NCBI GenBank assembly: GCA_017940955.1 | Contig: JAGAXP010000290.1 | Location: forward strand, 1-24,954 | Length of the DNA: 24,954 nt | Reading direction: 5' to 3' | Origin: Oribacterium sp. | Lineage (GTDB): Bacteria > Bacillota_A > Clostridia > Lachnospirales > Lachnospiraceae | In this document: in pieces, positions 7,143-16,291 of the stretch | How positions within the stretch are numbered: the first letter of the stretch is position 1 | Layout: each line of letters opens with the position of its first letter | The notes under the pieces: model-generated | Database searches by the model: none | What the model was told of the DNA's origin: nothing | The model's input: only the letters and a program-made list of their open reading frames with translations | Made by a program: the position numbers and the translations under genes

Positions 7143-10015
7143 CACAGAGTTTTATAGAGCGGCAGTTTCCAGTGTCGAAGGTTAGCAAAGAAAGCTATAA
7201 GGAAAGAAAAGCAAACAACGGGCAGACTCTCACTGGGTTAGGTAAATGGTGGGGTAGAAAACCGTTAGTGCTTGTGCGTGCTGCAATTATCGGATGCCTA
7301 CTTCCTGCAACGGATAATCCTGAGAAAGACATGGAGATATTTCTCAAAATATTGAGTATGGACAACGAAGGACTTCTTTTGAGAAAAGAGAAGAAGTTTT
7401 CAGTCGCAGAATTATATGGTTTAATTCAAAGCAATCGAAAACTTGAATCAAAATATGGCCAGTACTTTTATGAGGATTCGGGCAAGATAAAGATAGATAA
7501 AGGGGCTCCTCGTGATGATATGGAAGAAGCTGCTTTTGAGACGCTTGGATATGATGCCAAGATAGGAATGTGCAAACGACCGGAACAATTGGATAATATC
7601 TCTGAACAAGCATGGAAGGATATAAATCATCATCTTGCAACAGATGCACATAGTATTTCCGAATTGGTTAATCAGTTATCTCAAAAAAGATACGGACACA
7701 ATGTTTCGGTTGGTGATTGTTTCTGCGGGGGAGGATCAATTCCTTTTGAAGCGGCTCGAATAGGATGTGATTCTTATGGAAGTGACTTAAACCCAATAGC
7801 AGGAATATTAACATGGGCGAATTTGTATATTGCTGGTGCCAGTGAAGAAAAATTAAAAAAGGTTAAGGAATTTCAAAATAGGGTATTTGAGAAAGTTAGT
7901 GCGAAAATTGATGAAATGGGAGTAGAAACTAATGAGCAGGGTGATAAGGCAGCTTCGTATCTCTACTGCGTGGAATCTATTTGCCCAGAATGCGGAATGC
8001 ATGTTCCGATGGCACCTTCATGGGTTATTGGCAAGGGAACCCGTACTGTTGCAGTTTTACAAGAGGATGGTCTTCATTATAATGTTTCGATAAAGATGAA
8101 CGCTACTCAAAAAGAAATGAAAGAAGCAGAAACTGGTACAGTAACATCCAGAGGGATGGTGTGCCCTCATTGTAAAACAGTGACACCGATTTCGGTATTA
8201 CGACACGATAGGATTGGCAATGACGGAAAAACGATATATGGACTGAGACAATGGGACAGAAAGGACTATAAGCCCGAGAAAAATGATGTTTTCCAAGAGA
8301 GACTATACGCAATAAAATATGTCAAAAGTGATGGGAAAAGATATTACTGCGCTCCATCAAATAAAGATATTCGGAATGAGGAAATAATTGATAATTTCAT
8401 AAATGATCATATTTCAGAATGGCAGGATAAAGGGTATATCCCCTGTGGGGCAGTTGAAAGTGGGAACAAAACAGACGAGGTTAGAAACAATAGGGGATGG
8501 ATGTTTTGGCATCAATTGTATTCACCGCGCCAGCTTTTTCTTATTGGATTATTTGTAGAAGCTATAGATAGTTTAGCGAATACAACAGAAGAACTAGTAG
8601 CAGGAATATTAGGTATTCATAGACTGAATAATTTTAATTCTAAGCTTTCTAGATTTAACCCTGGGGCGGGAGTAGAGAAGGTGGTAGATGTATTCTTTAA
8701 TCAAGCAATGAGTCCACTATATAATTATGGATGCCTTGGTATGGAGAGTGTTGCATCGTGTTGGAAGTACAACATTAACAATTATCCGATTGATGCAGAA
8801 AAACAAGTATTACTCTGTGATGCTCGCTCTATAGATAAAGAATGCGATTATTGGATAACAGATCCACCATACGCAGATGCAATCATGTATCACGAGCTAT
8901 CGGAATTTTTTATTGCATGGGATCGCACATTATTAGTAAGAGCATTTCCAGACTGGTATACTGATAGCAAGAGAATACTTGCGGTGCGCGGCGATGAGCA
9001 CTTCAGCCAGACCATGATTGATATATATAGCAATTTGACACATCACATGAATAATGATGGTATGCAGGTTGTTATGTTTACTCATTCTGACCCTGCAGTA
9101 TGGGCACAGCTTGCTTTGATAATGTGGAAAGCTGGACTTACAGTTACGGCAGCCTGGAATATTGCGACAGAGACTGACGCGAGTGGTCTCAAAGATGGAA
9201 ACTATGTAAAAGGAACTGTTTTACTTGTTTTGAGGAAACAGCAAGGTGATGATGAAGCATTCCTAGATGAGCTGAACATAGATATAAAGAATGAAGTCAA
9301 GAATCAGATTGAATCAATGCAGAAATTGGATGACAAAGAGGATCCGAATTTCTCAGATCCAGATTATGTGCTTGCAGCATATGCTGCATCCTTAAAGGTT
9401 CTGACTGGTTATAAGGCAATCGGGGAAATCGATCTTGATTACGAGCTGAATCTTGCAATCCACGACCCGTCTAAGTCAGAGGTTGTAAAACTGATTGAAC
9501 GTGCAAAGAAGATAGCATACGATTTTATCATCCCCGTAGATTTTGATAATTACCTGTGGAAGGAACTAACGCCTGCGGAACGCTTCTATATCAAAGGCCT
9601 TGAAGCAGAAAAACACGGGAACTACCAAATCAGTACATATCAGGAATACGCCCGTGGATTCGGACTTTCCGGGTATGGACAGATGATGGCAAGTGAAAAG
9701 GCAAATACTGCAAGACTTAAGACGCCTCAGGAATTTGCTATGAGAAACGTGAATGAAGTTCCTGATTTTGAAGAGTCTACTTTGAGGCTAATTCTTGCGG
9801 CTATACATGTTGCCATCAAAGAAGATGAGAATCCGGATAAGGGATTGTGGCATATCAAGAATAATATTGCAGATTACTGGAATAAGAGAGATATGCTGAA
9901 AACCTTGCTGGCATTCCTTAAAGATACAGAGAATATTGATACTATGCCGCATTGGCGTGACGCGGCTGTTATGGCAAGCCATATTTACACACTGGTCGAT
10001 AACGATCATATCTGA
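7139..10015 (+). CDS. DUF1156 DNA methyltransferase with zinc ribbon
   Basis: The 958-residue protein starts with a DUF1156 domain (FIERQFPVSKVSKES, then GLGKWWGRKPL). It carries SAM-binding motif I D193-C-F-C-G-G-G-S200 and the amino-methyltransferase motif IV DPPY at 575-578. A zinc ribbon sits between them, with C282xxC285 and C342xxC345. DPPY enzymes methylate exocyclic amino groups, N6-adenine or N4-cytosine. This matches COG1743, an adenine-specific methylase with a Zn ribbon, found with DUF499 ATPases in defence islands. It probably marks host DNA so the partner nuclease-helicase spares it. The start overlaps DUF3780 by 4 bases. The stretch from about 7320 to 8970 contains many AT-rich lines (about 28-35% GC in several 60-base lines I counted). 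The part after 9000 is near 40-43%, suggesting a mosaic gene. Confidence 0.9.
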   Translation: MTQSFIERQFPVSKVSKESYKERKANNGQTLTGLGKWWGRKPLVLVRAAIIGCLLPATDNPEKDMEIFLKILSMDNEGLLLRKEKKFSVAELYGLIQSNRKLESKYGQYFYEDSGKIKIDKGAPRDDMEEAAFETLGYDAKIGMCKRPEQLDNISEQAWKDINHHLATDAHSISELVNQLSQKRYGHNVSVGDCFCGGGSIPFEAARIGCDSYGSDLNPIAGILTWANLYIAGASEEKLKKVKEFQNRVFEKVSAKIDEMGVETNEQGDKAASYLYCVESICPECGMHVPMAPSWVIGKGTRTVAVLQEDGLHYNVSIKMNATQKEMKEAETGTVTSRGMVCPHCKTVTPISVLRHDRIGNDGKTIYGLRQWDRKDYKPEKNDVFQERLYAIKYVKSDGKRYYCAPSNKDIRNEEIIDNFINDHISEWQDKGYIPCGAVESGNKTDEVRNNRGWMFWHQLYSPRQLFLIGLFVEAIDSLANTTEELVAGILGIHRLNNFNSKLSRFNPGAGVEKVVDVFFNQAMSPLYNYGCLGMESVASCWKYNINNYPIDAEKQVLLCDARSIDKECDYWITDPPYADAIMYHELSEFFIAWDRTLLVRAFPDWYTDSKRILAVRGDEHFSQTMIDIYSNLTHHMNNDGMQVVMFTHSDPAVWAQLALIMWKAGLTVTAAWNIATETDASGLKDGNYVKGTVLLVLRKQQGDDEAFLDELNIDIKNEVKNQIESMQKLDDKEDPNFSDPDYVLAAYAASLKVLTGYKAIGEIDLDYELNLAIHDPSKSEVVKLIERAKKIAYDFIIPVDFDNYLWKELTPAERFYIKGLEAEKHGNYQISTYQEYARGFGLSGYGQMMASEKANTARLKTPQEFAMRNVNEVPDFEESTLRLILAAIHVAIKEDENPDKGLWHIKNNIADYWNKRDMLKTLLAFLKDTENIDTMPHWRDAAVMASHIYTLVDNDHI

Positions 10016-10030
10016 TGTGAGGGATTTTGA

Positions 10031-12802
10031 ATGATAAATCGTTTTTCGTCCCGTAAGACTGACCTTGGAAAACAGTACCTTGTGGACAGACTGCAAGGTG
10101 CTGTTTCATATGATAGAATCGCGGGATATTTCTGCTCTTCCGTATTGGAGATTGCGGGAGAAGCCATGGACAATATAAAAGGGAAAGTGCGTATTATCTG
10201 CAACAGCGGCCTTGTTCCGGAGGATGTCGAGGTGGCTGGTCTTGCTGCGTCTAGAATGAAGCAGGAATGGTGTGAATGGAAGCCGGAGGAAAAGTACACC
10301 TCAGAGGCCGAGGCAGAACGCCTGCACAGACTGTATGATCTGCTTACCAGTGAAAAAATGGAGATAAAGGTTCTTCCGGATGAAGTGTATGGTCTGATGC
10401 ATGGCAAGGCAGGCGTTATAACATATGAAGACGGGCACAGAGTGGCATTCATTGGTAGCATGAACGAAACAAAAAGTGCCCTGACAACGAATTATGAAAT
10501 CGTCTGGGAAGATGACAGTGAGGAAGCGGCTGACTGGGTCCAGAATGAGTTTGATTTCTTTTGGAGTCACAGGGCAGCAGTACCTCTTTCGGATTTTGTA
10601 GTATCCGATATAAAAAGAATTGCCAACAGACATCCACTTACACTGAAAGGGTGGCGTGAGCAGGAAAAACCTGAGGTGGCGGCAGTAGCGGCAGAAGAGC
10701 CGATATATAGGAACGAATTTGGATTATGGGCTCATCAGAAATATTTTGTCATGAGAGCTTTTGAGGAGCATAAGACAAAGGGTGGTGCAAGGCTTATTCT
10801 GGCTGATATGGTTGGTTTGGGAAAAACCTTACAGCTTGCTATGTCGGCAAAACTTATGGCTTTGTATGGTGATAAGCCTATCTTGATCATAGTACCGAAG
10901 ACTCTGTTATATCAGTGGCAGGATGAAATTCATAATATGCTGGATATGCCTTCGGCAGTCTGGACGGGAAAATGCTGGCGTGATGAAAACGGATTCGATT
11001 ATCCTTGCGACAGCATCAGAGGAATACTGAAATGTCCGAGAAAAATCGGAATAGTATCGCAAGGGATCATTACCGCAAAGACTGAGTCCGCTGAACTGTT
11101 GAAACAGCTGAAATATGAATGTGTTATCACGGATGAGGTGCATCGCGCCAGAAGAAAGAATATCGGAAAGGATCCTAACAGGTTCAGGGCTCAGCCGAAC
11201 AATCTGCTTCGCTTCCTGGATGAAATCACTTTCCAGACGCATAGTATGCTTTTGGCAACGGCTACGCCAGTTCAGATAGATCCAATCGAGGCTTATGACC
11301 TTTTGGATGTGTTGGGAAGACCGAATGATGCTACAAAGGTGCTGGGTGATTCACATTCTGTATGGAGAAAGACACCACAAACTGGGCTTGATTATATTTC
11401 CGGAGAGGCTGAGATTCCGCAGACTGCAGCGGAAATGTGGTCGATTGTCAGGAATCCGTTCCCGCAAAGATCGGAAACCAACAGGCGCATTTCCACCATT
11501 CGTGATCAGCTGGATAAGCCTGATAGTGAGTCTGTGTTTAAGCAGGATGAATTTGATACATATCGCAGGCCTATACAGAATAAAGTATGGGAGTTATACC
11601 GTGATGAGGAATTTGTGCAGCACTGCAATCCTTATGTGAGATGCATTGTTCGCCGTACCCGTGACTTTTTGGAGAATACCATCAATAAAGAGACTGGAGA
11701 ACCTTATCTGAAAAAGATCAATGTTCAGTTGTACGGTGAAAAAGATCATGAAGCCCTGGAACTATCGGGATATCTGAAGCAGGCATATGAAATTGCGGAA
11801 GAGTTCTGCCATCTTCTTGCATCGCGTGTTAAGGGCGTCGGCTTCATGTCAACTTTGATGTTAAAGCGTATTGGAAGCACCATGCTGGCAGGTGAGAATA
11901 CTGCAAAGAAGATGCTTGCGTGGACTGCAGAGGGACAGCAAACTTTACAGGAAATATATGACACACTTACCGATGAGGATGACGGTGATGAAAACATCGA
12001 TACATCAGAGGGGAGTGAAATCAAGAATCTTACGGCAGAGGAACAGGATTGTCTCGCAAGACTGGTAAATGTGCTTAAAAGCAATCGTGATACTGATCCG
12101 AAATATCTGAGAGTTAAGGATATTCTTGAAAATGGCGTTGAGAATGAAGGCGGTTGGATGAACAAGGGCTGCATCATCTTTTCACAGTATTTTGATAGCG
12201 CCAACTATATTGCGGAGCTACTCAGCCTGGAAATGGAAGATGTAGAAATAGGATTATATGCCGGTGGCGACAAGAGCGGCATCTATCTGAACGGGGATTT
12301 TAAGAAGTGCCTAAAGGATGATCTTAAGGCGCAGGTTCGTGAGCGGAAATTGAAGATCCTTGTGGGAACAGATTCTGCAAGCGAAGGCTTGAACCTGCAA
12401 ACGCTTTCGACACTCATAAATGTTGACTTGCCTTGGAATCCGACCAGACTGGAACAGAGAAAAGGACGTATTCAGCGTATTGGTCAGCTTGCGGATACCA
12501 TACTGATTTACAATATGCGTTATAAGGACAGCGTTGAGGATAAGGTACACACAAAGCTTTCTTCCAGATTGCAGGAGATCTATTCGATGTTCGGGCAGAT
12601 CCCGGAAGTGTTGGAAGATGTGTGGGTTGCTATGGCTCAGAACGATGAGAAGCGTGCTATGGAAGCCATAAATAAGGTGCCGAAGAAAAATCCGTTCATT
12701 ATCAAATATGAGATGGAGATACCGGATTGCGGTGATTGGGAGAAGTGCACCGATGTTTTGGATAAGAAGGAAAAACTTGTGGAGCTCATGAAGGGCTGGT
12801 AA
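10031..12802 (+). CDS. PLD-nuclease/SNF2-type helicase fusion
   Basis: The 923-residue protein joins an N-terminal phospholipase-D-like nuclease domain to a SNF2/HepA-type superfamily 2 helicase. The PLD motif is H124-G-K126, D134, then G142-S-M-N145; a single HKD motif implies dimerisation to make an active site. Helicase motifs are Walker A VGLGKT (261-266), DEVH (368-371), the ATATP motif III, a GTDSASEGLNLQ motif V and Q809-R-K-G-R-I-Q-R816. GAGGGA lies 7 bases before the ATG and 15 bases separate it from DUF1156. It is the likely effector: an ATP-driven translocase carrying a nuclease that cuts unmodified or replicating phage DNA. Domain calls are firm; the role is inferred from known PLD-helicase defence proteins in the same neighbourhood. 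Confidence 0.9.
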   Translation: MINRFSSRKTDLGKQYLVDRLQGAVSYDRIAGYFCSSVLEIAGEAMDNIKGKVRIICNSGLVPEDVEVAGLAASRMKQEWCEWKPEEKYTSEAEAERLHRLYDLLTSEKMEIKVLPDEVYGLMHGKAGVITYEDGHRVAFIGSMNETKSALTTNYEIVWEDDSEEAADWVQNEFDFFWSHRAAVPLSDFVVSDIKRIANRHPLTLKGWREQEKPEVAAVAAEEPIYRNEFGLWAHQKYFVMRAFEEHKTKGGARLILADMVGLGKTLQLAMSAKLMALYGDKPILIIVPKTLLYQWQDEIHNMLDMPSAVWTGKCWRDENGFDYPCDSIRGILKCPRKIGIVSQGIITAKTESAELLKQLKYECVITDEVHRARRKNIGKDPNRFRAQPNNLLRFLDEITFQTHSMLLATATPVQIDPIEAYDLLDVLGRPNDATKVLGDSHSVWRKTPQTGLDYISGEAEIPQTAAEMWSIVRNPFPQRSETNRRISTIRDQLDKPDSESVFKQDEFDTYRRPIQNKVWELYRDEEFVQHCNPYVRCIVRRTRDFLENTINKETGEPYLKKINVQLYGEKDHEALELSGYLKQAYEIAEEFCHLLASRVKGVGFMSTLMLKRIGSTMLAGENTAKKMLAWTAEGQQTLQEIYDTLTDEDDGDENIDTSEGSEIKNLTAEEQDCLARLVNVLKSNRDTDPKYLRVKDILENGVENEGGWMNKGCIIFSQYFDSANYIAELLSLEMEDVEIGLYAGGDKSGIYLNGDFKKCLKDDLKAQVRERKLKILVGTDSASEGLNLQTLSTLINVDLPWNPTRLEQRKGRIQRIGQLADTILIYNMRYKDSVEDKVHTKLSSRLQEIYSMFGQIPEVLEDVWVAMAQNDEKRAMEAINKVPKKNPFIIKYEMEIPDCGDWEKCTDVLDKKEKLVELMKGW

Positions 12803-12820
12803 AAGTCGGAGGTAGTAAAA

Positions 12821-13594
12821 ATGTCGGTTAATTCGTACATGCAGGATTTGGCGAGTGAGCTGGTTTTATCATCATCTGAGAAAGATCATGTTTCAACATC
12901 GCTTGAGACTATAAAAAGTAGGCTGAGTGCCTATTATGGGAGTGAGGTAACAGAGAAGAAAGTCTTTGGATCGTATGACAGGGGAACCATTCTGCCCAGA
13001 AAAGCGGATGAAAACTCGGATATTGATTTGATGGTGGTATTCAATAACTCACATGGATATAAGCCGCAGGCATTCTTGAACAAGCTTAAGAATTTTGCAG
13101 AGCATTATTATAGTCGATCTGAAATTTATCAGTCCAGTCCTACGATAGTACTGGAACTGCAGCACATCAAATTTGAGCTTACACCATCATATAAATCCTA
13201 CGGGACTTACTATATACCTAACGGTCAATCGGATTGGATGAATACAGATCCAGATGGCTTTAGTAATGCGCTTGTGGAATGCAATAAGAAAAACGGAAAT
13301 AAAATAAAGCCAGTTGTTCGTTTACTAAAGCATTGGAACATCCAAAAGAATTCAAGGGATATAGCGTCGTTTGAGCTTGAAAAGACAATTGCAAATGATT
13401 TGATGTATGAATATTATACTTCAACGACATACGCTGATTATGCAAAAGCAGGTCTTGAAAAAATAAAATATAAAACAGATTATTCAAAGGTAAACATAGC
13501 AATCGAGCATATTAAAAGGGCAATATCTCTTGAAGATCAGGGTATGCCATACTCAGCGTTGGAAGAGATAAAGAAAGCATTTCCGGAGATATAA
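12821..13594 (+). CDS. CBASS CD-NTase (SMODS nucleotidyltransferase)
   Basis: The 257-residue protein is a cGAS/DncV-like nucleotidyltransferase. The G50-S-Y-D-R-G-T56 motif is followed by D67-I-D69 in NSDIDLMVVF, two of the three metal-binding acids. The third is probably E119 in IKFELTPS, where many relatives have Asp. A VVRLLKHWN segment (165-173) fits the family's helical core. It would make a cyclic oligonucleotide in response to phage infection. At 257 residues it is shorter than the roughly 300-400 usual for CD-NTases, so the C-terminal lobe is reduced. It starts 18 bases after the helicase stop with GGAGGT upstream, so it is probably the sixth gene of the same operon, and it abuts its effector. 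No Cap2/Cap3 (E1/E2, JAB) genes follow, which makes this a type I CBASS. Confidence 0.85.
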   Translation: MSVNSYMQDLASELVLSSSEKDHVSTSLETIKSRLSAYYGSEVTEKKVFGSYDRGTILPRKADENSDIDLMVVFNNSHGYKPQAFLNKLKNFAEHYYSRSEIYQSSPTIVLELQHIKFELTPSYKSYGTYYIPNGQSDWMNTDPDGFSNALVECNKKNGNKIKPVVRLLKHWNIQKNSRDIASFELEKTIANDLMYEYYTSTTYADYAKAGLEKIKYKTDYSKVNIAIEHIKRAISLEDQGMPYSALEEIKKAFPEI

Positions 13595-13595
13595 T

Positions 13596-14345
13596 ATGAG
13601 CAGAAGGGATGATGTAAACAAGCTTTACAAAATTCCGAATAATCTTGATCTTATAGAACAGGGGTTGTTTTGCATAGATTTGATTGCGGCGATAATATCC
13701 TTATCAAACAATCAGAACGTGAAGGGAATTGCAATTGTAGTTCAGATTGTGGCAGCAGTATTTTACTTCATAATCAGTGTGATCGATGATGGATACTTCT
13801 GGTATGAGGCTGAAAAGGCGAGAAGAACAAACAGTATTGAGAATGGCCTGGGAACAAGATTATCGGAGCTTGAAACTGAAGAATATTATAATAATCAAAG
13901 CAAAGAATCCTTGGAAAAGTATGCAATGAATGTACTTGAAAGCAATTTATTTAGTAAGGAAATAGCAGGACAGATGATTCTTACGAGCTGTATTAAATCA
14001 GCTATTGCGGTTGCGATTCTCATAGTGGCTTGTAGATTTATGAATGATTCAGAGTTTTTACTGATAATAGCACAAACAGCCTTTTCTTCATACATCCTTC
14101 TTGATACGGTGATGCTTGTTTTATATAAGCTGAGAATGAATGGCTTGTATAAAGAAGGGTATGCAATGCTGATCACTCCGGGGATTAAAGGAAAAAAGAA
14201 GAACACATGTCTCCTTGCTTATTCAGTAGAATATGAGGCGATAAAAGCACATTACAAAATAAGACTCAGTGAGAAGATCTTTAAGGAAAATAATGAAGAG
14301 TTGAGCAATCAGTGGAATCAGGTGCTTTCACATAAGGGGGAGTAA
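13596..14345 (+). CDS. S-4TM family CBASS membrane effector
   Basis: The 249-residue protein has four predicted membrane helices in two pairs: about 22-37, 43-64, 126-148 and 152-176. A cytoplasmic loop lies between the pairs and a soluble C-terminus follows. The AEKARRTNSIENGLGTRLSE block after helix 2 is characteristic of S-4TM (SMODS-associated four-TM) putative pore-forming effectors. Its start codon follows the CD-NTase stop by one base, so the two are translationally linked. On binding the cyclic nucleotide made by its neighbour, it would be expected to permeabilise the inner membrane and kill the infected cell. That mechanism is taken from CBASS biology generally; it is not shown by this sequence. 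It is the last gene of the operon; no good terminator follows at once. Confidence 0.85.
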   Translation: MSRRDDVNKLYKIPNNLDLIEQGLFCIDLIAAIISLSNNQNVKGIAIVVQIVAAVFYFIISVIDDGYFWYEAEKARRTNSIENGLGTRLSELETEEYYNNQSKESLEKYAMNVLESNLFSKEIAGQMILTSCIKSAIAVAILIVACRFMNDSEFLLIIAQTAFSSYILLDTVMLVLYKLRMNGLYKEGYAMLITPGIKGKKKNTCLLAYSVEYEAIKAHYKIRLSEKIFKENNEELSNQWNQVLSHKGE

Positions 14346-14412
14346 AAGAGCTATGAAGGAATAGCTAAAAAAAGGTGGTGTATATCGAAACCCAGACAGT
14401 TTGTAAAAGGAA

Positions 14413-14679
14413 ATGCAACTCTTTTTGTTATGGAGCATATCACCTATTGTTATCGGTCAACAGATGATGGATCAGTTCACGGTGCAGGAATACTTGAGAA
14501 AGCCGAATGTGACATTTAGAAGGTCGCAGAGGTATGCGAAGATAATGATAGATGCGCTGAGGTTGGATTACAGCGTTTCCTGAAAAAGAAATAGATAATT
14601 TGACGTAGGTGGTGATTGTATGGGATTTGCCAAATAACACGAGGATAACGTACCATATGAATTAAGACTCTGGATTTAA
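14413..14679 (+). pseudogene. Decayed small gene or genes between CBASS and the DUF4041 gene
   Basis: An ATG at 14413 opens 56 codons ending TGA at 14581-14583 (contains QEYLRKPNVTFRRSQRYAKI). After a one-base frame change at that point the sequence continues P-E-K-E-I-D-N-L-T and stops. A second short frame from 14620 begins MGFAK, meets TAA, then continues HEDNVPYELRLWI to a stop at 14677-14679. The residue composition looks protein-like, but the frames are broken. I read it as one or two small genes disabled by a frameshift and a nonsense change. I do not recognise the original family. The rest of 14346-14740 shows no gene. Confidence 0.35.
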
Positions 14680-14740
14680 TTAACCTGGTACTATTAGCAT
14701 ATAAGTATTTTCATGTACGTTTTTTAGAAAGGATCTGGAT

Positions 14741-16291
14741 ATGGGTTTTTGCGATATTTTTAAAATCGGACAATTCAAGAATCAAATCGCATGTCTCGAA
14801 CGGGATAATAAGAATATGAATTCCGAGCTTGCGCAGCTCAGACAGAAATATGCCGAACTTGGCGGATTTCAGCTTGATGAGATAAAGCAGATGACGACAG
14901 AACTTCAGAATAGTTATTCTGCCAAAAGCGCCAAGCTTGAGAACGATTATGTTGCAAGAATGACAGAGCTAGATCAGTCCGCTACAACAAGACAGAATTA
15001 TCTACAATCTCAGTTGAATGACGTATCATCAAAGCTCAACAGCTGTTCCGCTGAGCTTCAGGAAAAAACTGACACTGTGCAAAAGCTCGATAAAAGAGTT
15101 GAGTCCCAGACAAGGAAATTAAGAAGAGAAAAAGAATTGTATAATGCTATGAAACATTCTTTGGAGAGCTGGAAATCCTATGAGCCAACCAAATTTGCAG
15201 ATTACCTATCTTCACTTTCTCTTGAGGAAGCTAATGATTATGCACCGTCAGTAATTTTGAAACTACACAGTATGGACATAAAATCCCTTCGTTCAGTGTA
15301 TAAAGAGAACGATAAACAGATCGACCAGCTCTTGAAAACATATGCTGCAAGATACACGACAAAGGCCAATAAATCCATTTATCAGCTCATGGTCATAGCT
15401 CTTCGTGCAGAATTGCAGAATATTCTGACTAACCTAAGATACGAGAAGCTTGATAAAGCTATTGAACAGGTTAAGACTGTGACTTCCAATTACCTTGAGA
15501 TTGCAGGAAACGGTAACCAGAGCATTGCCGGCACATTACAGAAATTCATTGGCGAAGTTGAATATCTTTTTATCAACGCCGTCAAAATAGAATACAATTA
15601 TTACGTAAAAAAAGAACAAGCAAAGCAGGAACAGGCAGCTATCCGAGAACAGATGAGACAGGAAGCTGAGGAACGTAAAGTACTTGAAGCTGAAAGAAAA
15701 CGTATCGAAGTTGAAGAACAGAAGTATAATGCAGAACTTGAAAAACTAAACGCTCAACTTGAGACTGCTCAGGATTCAGAAATTGAAAAATTAAAATCCC
15801 GTATTCTTGAATTACAGGGGCATTTATCGGAAGTTGCTGTTAAACGTGAGGAAATCGCTACTCTTGCAATGGGTAAGGCAGGTAATGTATATATCATCAG
15901 TAATGCTGGTTCTTTTGGAGAAGGTGTGTTTAAGGTCGGCATGACAAGACGACTGAACCCGCAGGACCGTGTAGATGAATTAGGAAATGCTTCAGTTCCG
16001 TTCAGATTCGATGTACACAGTTTCATCTTCTCTAATGATGCTGTAGGGCTTGAAACAGAGCTACATAAACGTCTTAATGATAAGAGAGTCAACAAAGTTA
16101 ACATGCGTAAGGAGTTTTTCAGGGTTTCTCTCGATGAGCTTGAGCAGATGGTCCTTGAAATTGATCCGACCGCTGAATTCAGACGTACAGTGGCAGCAGA
16201 AGAATTCCTGCAGTCGCAATCTTCTGATGAGAACTATACAAGTGACTTTACAGAATTTGATGATGATGACGAGCTCATTGAAGAAGAATGA
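14741..16291 (+). CDS. DUF4041 coiled-coil protein with C-terminal GIY-YIG-like (T5orf172/MUG113) domain
   Basis: The 516-residue protein has an N-terminal coiled coil (about 8-150, many Glu, Lys, Gln and Leu), a helical DUF4041-like centre (150-290), a second coiled coil (about 290-370) and a C-terminal nuclease-like domain. The last contains V383-Y-I-I386 and F397-K-V-G-M-T-R-R404, then ASVPFRFDVH, LETELHKRL and VNKVNMRKEFF, as in the T5orf172/MUG113 branch of the GIY-YIG fold. Such proteins occur in phages and mobile elements. A nuclease role is plausible, but the target is unknown. AGAAAGGAT precedes the ATG. It stands alone: a decayed region lies upstream and a hairpin downstream. The acidic tail (DDDDELIEEE) is notable. 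Family assignment is good, function is not. Confidence 0.85.
   Translation: MGFCDIFKIGQFKNQIACLERDNKNMNSELAQLRQKYAELGGFQLDEIKQMTTELQNSYSAKSAKLENDYVARMTELDQSATTRQNYLQSQLNDVSSKLNSCSAELQEKTDTVQKLDKRVESQTRKLRREKELYNAMKHSLESWKSYEPTKFADYLSSLSLEEANDYAPSVILKLHSMDIKSLRSVYKENDKQIDQLLKTYAARYTTKANKSIYQLMVIALRAELQNILTNLRYEKLDKAIEQVKTVTSNYLEIAGNGNQSIAGTLQKFIGEVEYLFINAVKIEYNYYVKKEQAKQEQAAIREQMRQEAEERKVLEAERKRIEVEEQKYNAELEKLNAQLETAQDSEIEKLKSRILELQGHLSEVAVKREEIATLAMGKAGNVYIISNAGSFGEGVFKVGMTRRLNPQDRVDELGNASVPFRFDVHSFIFSNDAVGLETELHKRLNDKRVNKVNMRKEFFRVSLDELEQMVLEIDPTAEFRRTVAAEEFLQSQSSDENYTSDFTEFDDDDELIEEE

Noticed and set aside
3136..12802. Classical DISARM or BREX system
   Set aside because: There is no DrmA/DrmB-type helicase or DUF1998 gene, and no BrxC/PglY, PglX or PglZ. 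The family set instead matches the DUF499/DUF3780/DUF1156/PLD-helicase module.
14350..14367. Hairpin AGCTATGAAGGAATAGCT after the S-4TM gene as a terminator
   Set aside because: The 6-base stem is followed by A residues, not T, on the transcribed plus strand.
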